From NCBI GenBank assembly GCA_001599915.1, contig BCIG01000023.1, positions 248,001 to 312,000 of the forward strand: a DNA stretch of 64,000 nt. Reading direction: 5' to 3'. The notes beneath the pieces are model-generated. The model ran no database searches and was not told where the DNA came from. It saw nothing but the letters and a program-made list of their open reading frames with translations. Positions 1-13,800 of the stretch are shown one piece after another; positions within the stretch are counted from its first letter, which is position 1, and each line of letters starts with the position of its first letter. The stretch comes from Symbiotaphrina buchneri (Eukaryota; Ascomycota; Symbiotaphrinales; Symbiotaphrinaceae). A program made the position numbers and the translations under genes.

Positions 1-801
1 GAAAAACTGTGAAAAGGTATAATAGCAAAAGGAATACAGCTTGGAACGGTGTGAATGTAGAAGCAGGTATGAAATGCTGATTGAATTGGTTACTATCTAC
101 CTAGGGGTTTTACGCCTTTTTTATAGACGTGAATAGAAGATAATTTTTACAGCTAGAATGTTCTAGCATGCTTGGTAATCTTGTTAGATTACCAATGCTT
201 TGTAATGCTTACAAATGCTTGGTAATCTGTTGATTACCAAGCATATTGAATATTCTAGAAACTTCCAGGAAATTCTATAGGCTTCTAGAAACTTCTATGG
301 GCTTCCATTGGCTTCCATGGGTTTCCATGGACTTCTGGCTTTTTGCCATGCTCTACATTCACGCCCTACTGTGGTTTCTAGAGCTTTCCAGGATAGTAGC
401 GCTTGTTATCGCTTATTATTTTAACAACAACGATAATTCTGACTGGAAAAACTTATAATGTTATCCGGTTATTAGTAAAAAAACCAAACTAAAACCTACT
501 GGTTTTTGGTAAAATTTTTGAAAAACCATACTAACCTACAGGCAGGCTTGCTGTTGGTATAGTATATACCACCGAATATGAATATATCATACCGGCACTA
601 AATGTGGTCTAGTATCAAAATTTGGTACCAGTGGTACTTAGTCATGATACCATATTCTACCGGCGCTAAATGTGGTATAATACCAGATCACCAGATCAAA
701 AAGATAAGATAAGAAATTTTTTTCTTTTGGAAATGCTATTTTTGGAAGGGGTATAGAACTAGAGCTCAGCAAGTTCCGTTAGCATATTTGTCAGCATACA
801 C
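1..801. other. Unassigned AT-rich flank with short repeats
   Basis: No gene is supported here. An open frame at 246-458 is built from a repeated GGCTTCCATGG-like word (about 275-335) and looks like chance. A word close to ACCGGCRCTAAATGTGGT occurs twice, near 590-606 and 660-676, about 70 bp apart. Three adjacent inverted repeats lie at 152-244 (separate entry). Confidence 0.5.
152..244. repeat. Three adjacent hairpin-forming inverted repeats
   Basis: 152-167 is GCTAGAA-TG-TTCTAGC with 7 bp arms. 173-194 has arms TGGTAATC and GATTACCA around a 6 nt loop. 215-244 has perfect 13 bp arms (ATGCTTGGTAATC, GATTACCAAGCAT) around TGTT. The second and third share the TGGTAATC arm, so they look like tandem copies of one unit. 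Function unknown. Confidence 0.8.
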
Positions 802-988
802 TATACCTAATTAGGTTTAATTTACAAGGTGGCTTACATTAGTGTGCATTAGTTTGCATTAATTTGCATTAGTGTGTTTCACTATTTGTTAGTGCTTATA
901 AATACAAGGTAAGCTAGGTCCAAATAGGCAGGTCGGTTGGAATATGATCATATTTTGTATTTTCTTGAATTCTAACCAAGCTACGGTC
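802..988 (+). repeat. Left copy of long inverted repeat flanking the island
   Basis: This stretch, starting TATACCTAATTAGGTTTAAT, matches the reverse complement of 27255-27459 over about 190 bp at roughly 70-75 percent by eye, with the same order of words (ACAAGGT, TATAAATACAA, ATTCTAAC). The copies point towards each other. Without the LTR elements inserted between them, they would bound about 1.3 kb, which fits a non-autonomous DNA element with long terminal inverted repeats. A TA target duplication is possible but weak in AT-rich DNA. Confidence 0.6.
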
Positions 989-1354
989 CCAAGTCCTTTT
1001 TACACTTCCAACTTGTTGCTATCTTGCAGTTCCTGGCCACTATAGGGCTTCAAAACAGGTAAATGCTAATATCTCAACCATTTCTAATCGGATTTTATAA
1101 TTTCAAAAATGGTATTATTCAGCAAAGAATTTGCTATATGACCATGTTTTTTATATTAAAATGTTGATTATTCACCAAGATAAAATTAGGTTTCGCTTGA
1201 AGTTGTTTGTTAAACACTTAGTAAACAGTATAAATAATATACAATGAATACTTGGGAGTAGTATTCATATTTGTAACTAGTGGTATCTGGTACTAGGGGT
1301 CTGAACTACTACATGTAGTCAAGTTTCTTGACAGGCAAGCTTAAAATGTCAAAG

Positions 1355-1384
1355 TACCATACCATACCATACCATACCATACCA
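1355..1384 (+). repeat. (TACCA)6 microsatellite
   Basis: Six perfect tandem copies of TACCA. A five-base unit also dominates intergenic repeats in the gene-rich half (GGTAA units), so pentamers appear to be a habit of this genome. Confidence 0.9.
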
Positions 1385-1556
1385 ACAACAAGCCTGATCT
1401 AGTATATATATTATTCCTATATTTTTAATTGTTTAGAATTATATAGTTATAGGACTTATCAAGTACTAGTTCTATGTCCCTTTTTAAAAATGGTAATTCT
1501 AAAGAAAAAAATCTTTTATCTTTTTATTCTTTTTAATCTGGTATATACCGTATTTG

Positions 1557-1854
1557 TGTTGAAAGGTAAGGCTGTGCAGCTTGATTCATTTACTGTATAG
1601 GTAGGAAAGTGCTCTAGCTATATGCCTGCGTCCCCAGCCCCCTTGGTAATGCGTCCCTATCTTGCAGGTGTGTCTCCCTCTTTGGTGGTACGGCTCCCCC
1701 TTTGGTGGTGCGGCTCTGCTCCCTCCCGCCTATTTACCCTGAGCCGGGTAAACGTGCGTGGTGGCAGAACCACACCACCTACAGAGCCGTACCTCCTACA
1801 GAGCCTCCACACCACCAAGGCTCCTGGAGATGCTGCGATCGCTATATTCCAACA
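1557..1854 (-). repeat. Copia 3' LTR (GC-richer copy)
   Basis: About 298 bp with TGTTG/CAACA termini. It keeps a high GC content that contrasts with everything around it. It holds the near-palindrome TTTACCCTGAGCCGGGTAAA at 1733-1752, which recurs in related form at 27717-27738. The right LTR is the same sequence with most C and G positions shifted to T and A. Confidence 0.75.
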
Positions 1855-1979
1855 CTCCTACTTGATCCAGCGTCGGCAAGGCGCCTTATTAAAAACAGGG
1901 AAAAACCTTCATAGAAAAACCTGAAAAGAGTGTGCCAGGAAAAACAAGAAAGAGAGGCAAAGACAGGCCTTAGTACTGT

Positions 1980-2514
1980 TTAACTCCTAGGTCCTTCTAA
2001 AACTTAAAGAACTTGTCTTTGCTTAGGGCCTTTGTAAGTCTATCTACTACTTGATTCTCTGTAACAATGTATTACAGGTCTACTTCTCTGTTCAACACCT
2101 TTTCCTGTATAAAATGATGTTGAATGTTGATATGCTTTATCCATACATGAAACTAGGGGTTCCAGGCAAGCATAATTACATCCTGGTTATCTTTGTATAT
2201 AATAACTGTCAGGAGCTGTGATTGACTCTTGTTTTCCAACTTTGTCAACAAGCACTATAACCAAATGGCTTTTTTGGTAGCTTATGTCTATCCTATATAT
2301 TCAGCTTTGCACAATGATACTGTAATTGTAAACTGTCTCTTTAAAGACCAGTTAATCGTTCTGTTCCCTATGTTAAAGATGTAACCTATGGTTGATTAAC
2401 ATATATCTGAATCCCTTTCCTAATCAGAGTTAGTATAATTGACTAGGTTTTAAAGGTCTTCTTTAAACACCAGATAGAAATCGATTGTTCTTTTAAGATA
2501 TCATAGGATCTTTT
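1980..2514 (-). other. Copia RNase H region relic
   Basis: Read on the minus strand, the conserved order of copia RNase H words is recognisable across this stretch, ending close to the inner edge of the 3' LTR. The relic is cut at 2514/2520 by a nested LTR element. It is a broken fossil with many breaks. Confidence 0.65.
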
Positions 2515-2519
2515 ATACT

Positions 2520-2722
2520 TGTTAGGACATGAGCTTGGATCGCATGAAGAGATAGCTAGTAGCAGCTTGTATACAGGTAAAACGTATGCATCAATGATAA
2601 TAATTACTAATAAAGGTTAAGACTGATTGCTAACCCTTTAAGGTCAGGATCAAAACATGGCTAAATAGCTAAGTAAAAGCTGCTAAGATGTTTAAGGCAT
2701 AATCTATTGTACCAGCCTTACA
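2520..2722 (-). repeat. LTR of nested gypsy element (left)
   Basis: About 203 bp, TG...CA bounded, matching 18853-19054 and the solo copy at 26709-26912. ATACT precedes it. Confidence 0.75.
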
Positions 2723-5700
2723 ATTGCTCTTTTTTCTAGGAGGTTTATCCTTGAATCCTTGTGTAATATGCTATCTTCAAAGATATACCATATAATGCTA
2801 TTCCTGTACACAGAGCATATAGCTACAAGGCCTGTATTGTAACTTAGGACCTGGCCAGGTGGTTCTGCTAGATAGTAAAACAAAGTTAAATCAAGTTTGG
2901 ACAAATGTTCCTTTAACACCATATTAAGGGTATAGATGACTATAATATGTAGTTTTTATGCTTTATACATTTGTAGTACGTTGTATACATACAGAAAAGT
3001 CTTATGCTATAAGACTGTATAATTAGATGCTTATATAAAACATTGTTATTGCTAAATAATAAGATATAATTAGCTAGAACATGTTTATTATAGATGTACA
3101 GCTTTATAGTAATAGATTACATACATTTCCTAGGTATAATATTTAAACAGCCTATTTCCCCTTAGACTTATAGCCTTTCTATAATTAAATACTACTTTTT
3201 CTTTATCTTTTATAGCAGCTTTCTGTCTGTTTTCCTCTTGTATATCTTTTGTAACATATAAGCTCTTTTCTTGTTATCTATCAGCATTTCTTAATTACTT
3301 TAACCATGTTTACTTCTATACCTGATATAGTTATGTTTACTATGCTTTTTGCTGGTATTAATCAGGATCCTTCTAAGTATGACCTATGTAAACTACCTGA
3401 GCTGATATCTTGTATTAAGAAACATACAATCTAGAAACATCATAAGTAATGTCAACATTGTATTTAATAATTTATTTAAGAGCCTTTAAGGAATTTTAAG
3501 GATTATTATATAAAGGATTTAATATATCAGTATACTTACTGTATTAAGAACAATCATAATTATCTCTCTGTAAGTACTTTTCCTGTTTTCCTCTTATGAT
3601 CACCCTGGCTAATATAATAGATTTTAACCTTTTTACACAATGTTATCCTTAACCTACATGTTCTTTCTTATTATTATTGTACAAATATCAATAAGGTAAA
3701 CAAGGAATATATATATAATATAGTTAATACATTGTTTTAAAGGATAAACTATATCAATGCTATAGTATTAGTTAAAAAAGCAGCTTTTTTCTTCTTTTAG
3801 TATATACCTTAAAAGTCTAGTTTTTATAATTCCTCTTTTACTGTCTTAAATTCTATAGATACCTTTTAGCTATAATCCTTTAGGCCTTGTACCAGAAAAT
3901 AGATATCTATTACCTTATAATATACCTGTTTCCTTCCTGTTCTATACAATGCTGATGTGTTTTCAGAATAATATAGATGTAAAGCCTTGGGATAAGGTTA
4001 TACAAAAAGATAAGATTAATGATAAATTGTTTCCTATAATCTTATCTGATTTAATAAAGTTGTTAAAGCTGCTAGATATGCTTTTTAATCCTGGAAAGGC
4101 TGTTTTAGCCCAGTATAATGTTTAAGATAATACTGTATAAAGGTTGCTCTATAGTTATATATTGTCTATTCTATAGTTTAGTTTAGATGTCTTTAGGTTT
4201 GTATTTATTTATACTTAGGTTTTTTACCCTTTAAGCTGTTTTTAAGGTTTTTTAATCATAACCTTTTTCCTTGTATAATCTTATCCTTAATCCTATAGCT
4301 TTATGCTTATATAATGCTTATAGAACTCTTTGATCTTTTCTTTAACATACTTTAAGAACTCTTTTAGTTCTTAAAAGTTGTAAAATATAGTTTATCCTAT
4401 CTATTTAATAAGAAACCTGTATTTACCATGTTTAACTTTTTTATCCAGCATTTTTTCTATTTTCTATTTTTTTTCTTATTTAATAATGTTGGTTTTAAAG
4501 ATTCTTTCCTTTGTTAAGCTTTGTACAATTTAAACAAGGATATATAAAAGGTAGTATATAGCTGTTGATATGGTTTTAGCAGCTTTAGCTTATATACATT
4601 AAGACTTATAGCCTTTTCAACCTTAAAAGGTTCTATAAAGCATTTAACCAGCTTTTTACTTGGTCTTTACAGGTTTATATGCTATATAGATAAACATACT
4701 AAATCTTTAAGGGTATAAAACCTTTATTTATGCTTTTTATTATAGAATTTCTCTGTAATATTATAGATTTTCTTTTATATCTTCTAAAACTGACTTATTT
4801 CATTTTTTTAGCTATTTCCCTTGTATCTAAAGCTTTCTCTTTTCTTTAAACCTTGTTTTTAAGGTTTAGGTTCAAATATAATATAGGTATAAAACAGTAA
4901 CAAAGCTTAAAAGGTGTTTTCCTTATAGCAGCATATATATTGTTACTATATATAAACTCAGTGTTAAGAAGTAATTTTACCTAATTATCCTATCTATAGT
5001 TTATATAATATTTTAGATAGACTTTTAACATTTGGTTTTGCTGTTTAGTCTATCTATTCATCTATAGGTAATAGGCTATACTAAGCTTATATCTTATATC
5101 TATATAGCTATAGAAGATAATTTACCAGGTAAAGGTAAATAAGCTTTTTTAATTTAAGATCATTGATCTTAGAATTCTAAACTGCCTGATTACTTCTATA
5201 AATAAGAGTTCAGTAAGTTTTAATGTATTTAAATCCTTATTGCAAAGAATATATCTAGCTATCTTAAAGTATTAATCTATTATAACTAAAATTGCATTAT
5301 ATGTTTTCCCTGTATATAATACAAATAAGAACTTTATGATAAAGTCTATAATAATATCTTATTATAGTTTTTCAGATTGTAATAAAGATATTAGCTTCCT
5401 GTATAGCTTATGCCTTAAGGCTTTTATACATTAACAGATATTATATTCTGTTATATACTTGGTAACCTTTTATATTATACCTGATCATCAGTAATGCTGA
5501 TATATTGTTTTTATAATACATTTAGTTTTAAAATGGTTTCTTACCTATAGGTTATCATAATTAAGTTTTAAGATTTTCTATCTTATAACCAAGTTATTAA
5601 AAATATAAATCCTGCTATTATAACATATAAGCTTTATAAGGTTTTTATACTATTTACCCTTGTATTAGCCTTTTAGTATAATATCTTTAAAGAACTCTTT

Positions 5701-8077
5701 TTACTTCTTTTGTATTACCTAGGTATCCTTAGCTTATAAGGCTTAAAGATAAACAGTAAGAAAATCTAAGATATCCTTATAGAGCAACTAGTTTTTAGTA
5801 GCTTTTTTGCTGCTAATTAGGTTATTATAAAAACAAGGTTTATAACCTGTTTTTTATTAAAGTTTATATTGTATATATCTTGTTTTTTGCATGTTTTATA
5901 CAGATATATTAATTTGTTTAGCTTTTATTAAATTAATTCCTTTTTAGATTTAAACTAATAAAGCTTGTTATTAACAATGATTCTTTTAATAGTACTTTCT
6001 ATGTATTTTGCTGATAATTAAATAGTAAGCTTTTTTATTTCAGCTTTTATTATATGGTTAAGAACAAGAGTTTGTCTTTTAACTCATTGTTATTGTAATT
6101 AGGTTGTTGTAATAATCTGTTAGCTAGATTGGTTTTGCCTTTTCTATATATAATTTAAAAATCAAAAACAGTTAACCTTTTTATCTATTATATTTAACAT
6201 CTATTTAATACCTTTATATCTATAAAATACTTCAGGTTATTATAGTTATATAGCATTTTTATAGGATATTATGATTTTTCTAGGTAATAATACTATTTAT
6301 AAAAGGCTTCTATTATTATTAATAGCTTAATATCATAGGTTTTATAGTTTTTTCTATAGAAGTTTATTTCTTTAAATAGAATGTAATCAGATGTTATATC
6401 TTGTTGATTAATTACAATAGTATTATACTTATCTTAAAACCTGATATATCTATCTTTACCTTGATCTTTAGGTTAGAATTAAAATACTGTAATATTAATA
6501 CATTTAAAAAGCATATTTACAGCTTGTAAAATGCCTTTTTTACAGCCTTTAGCCATTGAAACTAACCAGATTTCTATCCTTTTTGTATACCTTTTAATAA
6601 GTTAGTTATAAAAGCTATTACTGTTGAATAACAATGTATAAATCATCAGTAGAAATTAGTAAATCCTAGGAAGACTTAAATATCATAGTAGCTTCTAGGA
6701 TATTCCTATTTTTAAATAGTAATAACCTTGTACAGATTTATAATAACATCTGTGATTTCTACAATAAACCCTAGGAATTCAATCTAGTTTATAATAAACT
6801 TATACTTAGAAAGCTTTGTATAAAGTTCTACAGATTATAGCTGGTTTAACACCAATTTCACATGTTTTTCATATTCCTTTAAATCCTTATTGAAGATTAG
6901 GATATTATCTAAATAGATTATATAGATAATATCAATAAACCTTTTTAAAACTTTATTAATATAAGTTTAAAAGGTTGTAAAAACATTGATTAGGTTAAAA
7001 AGCATGATTATATACTTATAATAGTTATAATACATATGAAATACAGTTTTCTACTTATCTTTTGGCTTAATCTAAATGCAATAATATATATTACAGAGAT
7101 TTAACTTGATAAACATCTTTATTCTAGTTAACTAGTTTAAGGTCTTTCTTATTAAGGGTAAAGGATATTTGTTTTTAATAATAATCTTGTTAAACATCTA
7201 ATAGTCAATATATAAATATAGGCTTTTATCCTTTCTTTGTAATAAAAAGAATAAAAGCTCTTGTAGATGATTTTAACTGTTTAATCTACCCTTTCTTCAG
7301 GCTTGTAATCAGGTAATCATATAGCACTTTAAGCTCTTTTTCTAACAAAGAGTATATAGGTTTATATGATAGCTTTGTACCTTTTTCTATGTTAATTGTA
7401 TATAACGCTTGTAATACTTAATAGAATAACAGTCTTTTTTGCTAAGAATACATTTTTATAACTCTTATATTCTTTTAGAAATACTGGCTTCTTTGCTATT
7501 ATTGTAAATAGGATCAGTACTTTATCTTTCTTATATGCTTTCAATGTTAACTATATGATATAAGCTTATCCTTTTTCTTGTTTAACTTTTTAAAGAAATC
7601 TTTAACATTTAAGTTCTTATTAAACTTATTATTAAATCAACTATCTAATATAAATATCTAACTATCTATTAAAGGTTAAAAAAGAATATTCTCTTTTAAT
7701 TACTATAGTCTTTTAAGGATTATGTTAAATTTTAGAATATTAATGTTTTAAAAACTATGTTTTATAACCTAGGTTTCTCCTATATAATTAGTATTTATAA
7801 ATTTGATTTTATATCTTTTATATACAGGAACTAGATAATTATTAATAGCTTGAACTTATACCTGTTTATTACTTATATATAACCTATATTCTAAAGCTTA
7901 TTATTAATTTATAAAGTTTTCCTTTAATCCTATATTTATTAAAAAGAAAACCTTGTATTTTACAGGCTTTATGCTTTTATCTATCATGTTAACATACAAT
8001 GTTATACAATCTTGCTTTTTTGCCTTTTTAGATTAAGATAGCTAAGATTTATTATAATAGTTATAAGTTAGCCTTTA

Positions 8078-8228
8078 TGTTTTTTACCTTTATTAACAGT
8101 GAATAAGGTCTTTAACTTGGTAAGATGATAGTTAACTAAGCTATCTAGCTATAGAACGATACTAAAAACATAATAAACTAAGTTAACAATTTAAGATTAT
8201 GTAATTAGCAACTAATGATTCTATAACA
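8078..8228 (-). repeat. LTR of inner gypsy element (left)
   Basis: About 151 bp direct repeat with 17449-17596. The end (ATAACA) is clear; the start is less certain by a few bases. Confidence 0.6.
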
Positions 8229-8523
8229 GTCTTTCCTAGCCTGTTTTTAAATAATCAACATCTTTGTTAACCTGAAAAGAAGGTAAACTTCTTGTAGAAA
8301 AGACTTTTATAACGCTCTGATGATCATTTATCTAAGCTCTTACTCTTTGAATAATCTGTTCTTAGGAGCCTAATCAAACTTATACATCTATCTAACCTGA
8401 TACAGATTTAGATATAAATAATAGAAGATCTACCTTCTTCCCTGTTCAGTCCTATAGTCCTACCTAACTCTAAAGTTACATGTTGAAATTATAGATCTAT
8501 AGATACCTGCTGTTTGTTAAATG

Positions 8524-8733
8524 TTATATTTTAAAACTACAGATACATAGGTATAGCATTCTTATTAAACCTTGTGTTCTAAAGTTATGCATTTTAAAAC
8601 TATAAACATATAAGTATTGTATTTTAAAACTATAGATACATAGGTATAGCATTTTTATTAAACCTTGTATTCTAAAGTTATACATTCTGGAACTGTAAAC
8701 ATGTAGATGTTGTATTCTAAGATTGAATAACAT
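8524..8733. repeat. Short imperfect tandem repeat
   Basis: A unit of about 125 bp carrying ATAGATACATAGGTATAGCA and ATTAAACCTTGT occurs nearly twice, and each unit is itself built from shorter words around TTTTAAAACTATA. The repeat leaves an open frame on the minus strand that has no other support as a gene. It lies inside the inner gypsy fossil. Confidence 0.65.
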
Positions 8734-10639
8734 CTTTTTCCTTCAGACTCCTAATATCAACTTTGGCCGTTTTATCTCTTGTTTTATCATTATCTTCTTT
8801 TTCATCTTTACCTAGCATGTTTCTCTTTATCTCTCTTTGCAGCTTATCTATCCTATACTTTACTTCTGTAACTATGATTTCTTTTCTCTTTAATAGTTTA
8901 CTTTTAATCTATTCCTTTGAGTATCTTTATGATTTCTAGAATATCCTAAACCTGTAATCTAATAGCTTGTCTAGATTGTCCAGAATGATTATCATTGTAA
9001 TCCAATTAGAGTTCTCTTAAAGATAGTATAAAAAGACCTTTTTGCTTATATATTATAAAGCTTTTAGAACCTTAATACAGTGTATCATCATGTTAAGAAC
9101 GTTGGCATAGTTCTAGCACAAGGTTTTAATCTTTATCTTTTCAGTTTCTAACTGTATAAGGTTGTTATATAACCTTATGATAATCAACTTCTGATTCTGT
9201 AATTCTGTTTTAGCTTGTTAGAATACAGTTTTAAGTTTAAAAAGCTCTTGTTCTTATTGTAAGAAAGTAATTAAGAGGATAGACTTAAAGTCTAGGAATA
9301 TAGCTCTAGTTAAAAATGTCAAGTTAAAAGCTGTTGTTAACTTAAAAGTCAGAAACATCAGATTTCTTGTTCTAGTTAAAGATGTCAAATTGAAAACTGT
9401 TGTTTTCAGAAATAAGAACATTATATATGTACAAGGCTTTTAAAGCTTTTTATGATTTAGATGACTTTTCCTGTTCTTTATCTTTAATATTGTTATCGTT
9501 ATATCAAGAATTCAATATCTAAGCTTGTGTTTTATACTTAATTAAAAAGGTTTATCATTTACAACTATAAAGTTGTCTATCTGGTATTCTTCTTATATCA
9601 TCTTTGATTTTGCATATTTCATTTTATAAGCTGATGTTTCATAAAATCCTATCTCTTAAATCTTATCATTATATAACAAGGAGGCTTCAGGTGATATTAC
9701 TTATAATCTATCTGAATTAATGTTGTTTTCATTATTAAATCATTTTTTACCTGTTTTATTGCTATCTATAGCCTCTTTTAAGATCTTTTATCAGACTTAT
9801 TTATCAAGTTTATACTTTAACCCTTCTTTATAGCATATTATAATGCCTTTTTGCTTTTTATAATTACCTAGGCTAAAAAGAGCCAATACTTTAACTTGGT
9901 AGCTAATCATTGCCAGAAATCCTGTATATACCTGATTTGCTTGTATATTACTGTTAATATTGAAATCTAAAGCATAAACCTATAATTTTACCTTATCAAA
10001 CATAGCATAAGATATGATGATATATAAGGTTTAATCATTCAATTTTACAAAGTAAAGGTATTTCTTTAATGGTACCTATTGTAAAAAACAAAACAACAGT
10101 TAATCTTTCTTTACAGCTTATCCTGTTTGTATTTTCCCACCTTAAATGTCATGAGATTTAGTGTTTAGAATTTATATATATATATTCTTTTTTACTGGAT
10201 CTCTGACTAGGTCTTTCATTTGTATAATACTTGTATATTGTTTAAGGTTCTTAATTATTGTTCAAGTTACCTTATATTTACCCTTTCCTGCTATAGTAAG
10301 TGATAAAGTAATATATATAAATCATAAAGTAAAAGATAATAACAATGTTAATAATGATATATATAGTATGTTAAAAAGTTACAAATAACAGATAAAAGAT
10401 AATAATGAAACTTCTAACAACAAGGTATACAGTATATTGAAAAGTTACAGATAGCAGATAGAAGATAATGATATAACTTCTTTATAGATAAACAATGATT
10501 ATAAATCTTTTCTACAGATACTAAAGGATAATGCTGATGATAAGAATACAAAGAAAAGAGAAAAGTCAGATAAAGGCATGAAAACAAGAATTATTGTTTT
10601 GTTATTTATTGTAACAGGATTATAAATTATCTGACTAAC

Positions 10640-10830
10640 ATTTACTTCCTGTCTAAATCCTTATTATACGGTTTTATACTCCTTTAATAGCTTTTTTAAG
10701 TTTTTTAACAACTTCTTGTTATATCATTGATCATACTTAGGGTTATAGCCTTTTTACCTTACCAGATATTCAGTCTTTAGCTTTTTATATCTATACCAAC
10801 ATAATCTCTTTTTTATAACCTTTTTAACCT
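10640..10830 (-). other. Chromodomain-like relic
   Basis: On the minus strand the spacing of aromatic and charged residues typical of a chromodomain is recognisable in one stretch. It sits at the downstream end of the inner gypsy pol. It is a broken fossil. Confidence 0.5.
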
Positions 10831-13800
10831 TAAAAGATCTCTATTCTAGAGTATCTCCTTTTATTTTTACTGATAAAGAATAATCAGGTTTAAGATGTTC
10901 ATAAGGATCTTTTTCTTTTAGAACAGGTTTAAGTTGTACAATACTGATCATCAGATAGATTCTTTAATATACTGATATATTGAGTTTATAAGCTAGATTT
11001 CTTATTTGTTCTAGAATCTTAAATAATCTTATTCTTTGATTTGATAGTTTCTTGTTTTTTTAAGTCAGTACTTTATAATCATGATAGAGTTTCAAAAACA
11101 CTTTATTATCATGTTTTAATATTATAGATCAATGTTTCATATTAAACAGTATATTATATCTGGCATTAATAAACGCTATTGCATTTAAAGCTTTATGATA
11201 GATCCTTTAATAAACAGCTATTATATTAGTTTTAACCTGGTTATTATAAAACAGGGTTATTTAATTGTTTAGATGTTTTCTGTATATAACTTTATCCAGT
11301 AAAAATCCAATAGCTGTATTAAGCATTCTATTAAACATGGGTTTAAGAGTTTAAATAAAGTATATCCAATTCTTTAAGTTCTTATATTTTATAAGGAAAT
11401 ATCTTAAAGCAATCTTTATCATTTGATTAGTTTGTTCAGATTACCTGTTTGTTTAAAGATAGTATATGATAATTGTTAATAATTTAGAGCCTAACTGTTT
11501 AAAGATTGTTTGTTAAAGATCAGATAAGAACTTAGAGTTTTAGTCTGAGATTATTGCTTTTAAGATTCCTTAATCATAAGCTTTTCTTAATATGATGATT
11601 GTCTATTGTTTAGCAAACTAGTTATTATAACCTGATACAAGCTTTATCCTTTTGAAAATCTTATCAATAATTAACATGATAAAGTTCTATGTTTTAATTT
11701 TAGGTAGAACAAGTATAAAATGAATAGTCCATATATAGAAGATTTTACTTGATATTTAAATAGGTTGATAGTTTCTATTAGACAAGTAATATGTTATCCT
11801 ATTTAACAGATATAGATAACAATAAGCTATGTACTTTTTAAGTTTCCTAAAAAGCTTATAAATGTATAATATAGAAGTTATTTAAACAATGACTTGTTCT
11901 AGTCTGTAATAACTTTGTTAGTTGTAAGCTAGCTTGAAAATGTCCTTTTTAAAAGCTGCTAGAATATATAAACATTCTTAAAAGTCATTTTGATTGATAA
12001 AGTAAAATAAGCATCTTAGAGTATAAACTAAATAAAAGATTTTAAACTTTAATCCCTAGCTTTTATTGATAACTGTAACTGGTTTTCTTTGACCGTTTTT
12101 ATCTTTGTATCATTGTTGATTATTAACTTTTTAATTTGTTATTAATGTTTATCAGTATTATAAACCTTTTAAAGTTGTTCTTAAAAGTTAGATACTAATT
12201 CAACCAGTATCATATTGAAACAGTTAAAAGTCTTAAGCTTTCTAGTTGTTTTTTATCTTGTTAAGCTTTGTGCTTTACCTTTTATTTAAGTTTTAACAGT
12301 ATATCTGGAATAATATATTCTTTACCCGGTTTGTATTATAACTTTATTTTTCTAACAAACTAAAAAAGATACTAGAATGCTCAAATCAAACATATGTTAA
12401 CTTTATCTATCAAAAATGTAAATAACAAGATTTAGCCTATTATGTTGATAATGGATATATAATCAATATAGATAATCATAAATAGCTTTTTAGAATAGAT
12501 AGAATTAATCATCTATCTAAGCTTCTGTATAATCTATACAACTCTAGTCATTTCTAACTCAATAGACCATTATCTTTATTCAGCATTGTTCAACTCTTTA
12601 CTAAGGTATAGTATCAGTTAGATATCCTTCTTTTTTGTTAGTTTATTCAGATTGCTTTTTATATAACATGTTATTATACCTACTTCTTATTCCTTGAAGT
12701 TATCAACATGAATGTATAACTTGTGTTCTAGATCATGATGTACCAAGTTTAGACATACTTTGAACATTTCTTATAGTTTATCAAAGCTCTTCTGTTCCTA
12801 GCTAGATAAATGTTTAACAACTGTAGTCTAGGAATAGTTTTGCCTAGGCTATCCTACTTTCAGGCTATATACAAACAGTTTAATCTTTCTTTGTTGTAAA
12901 GGGCTTGTAATCTGTAAGTAAAAGGGTATAACGTTTTACAACTAATTGATAAACCTTATGTATATCTTTAATTATGTAAACATCTTTAGAAACTCTAGGT
13001 TTGCTAGAACTTTGATTTTTTCTTTATTAGTCAAAAGTCTAAAACAATCTATTCTTTGACCTAACAGCATTATAGAAAGATAGTTAACAAATACCTTTTA
13101 TAGAGAAAGACAAATTTAACAGTTATCTAGCAACTGTAAAATAATCTAAAGATATTGTAAATAATCCTGGTAACTTTTAAAAAAGATAATTATATTATCT
13201 ATAAAGGTTCTTGTATAACTTCTATATAAATATAAAACGTTATCAATCATTCTTTAAACAAAAAGAAGGTTGTTATAATACTTTATCAATGCTATGTTAA
13301 ACTGTTTTTAACCTTGATAAGTTTTAATCATCAGGAAATAATAATCATTAACTATAACCAGGAACTGGTAAAAAAAGATAAAATATCTACCATAATTATA
13401 TAAGTATAACCTTGAATAGATCTTAAGATGTCTTCCTATGTTAAGAATGGATAGATATCGATTTCTGATATATAATTCAAGTTTTTAATATTGATCATTA
13501 CCTTGTTTTTGTATTTAGATTTTCTTAATTCTGATTTTATTATCTGTCAGATTATAAAGACTGGAGAACTAAAGGACATCTAATTGATAATCTATATCAT
13601 TTTATCCTAATCATAAAGCTTGTCAAACATTTTATCTATAATGATATGATCCTTTTGATTAAATAGATAAACTTAACTGTCTGACCTTGTTCTTTCCTGC
13701 CAGTTGAAACATAATGGGATTTTTAACCATTCTGATTCCAAAAGTCATATTATATCTCTTTTATCTTTTTAAAGTTTTAAATGCTTTATTATTGACTTTG

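Noticed and set aside
246-458. Open frame of 70 codons near the left end
   Set aside because: It is produced by a short GGCTTCCATGG-like repeat and has no other support.
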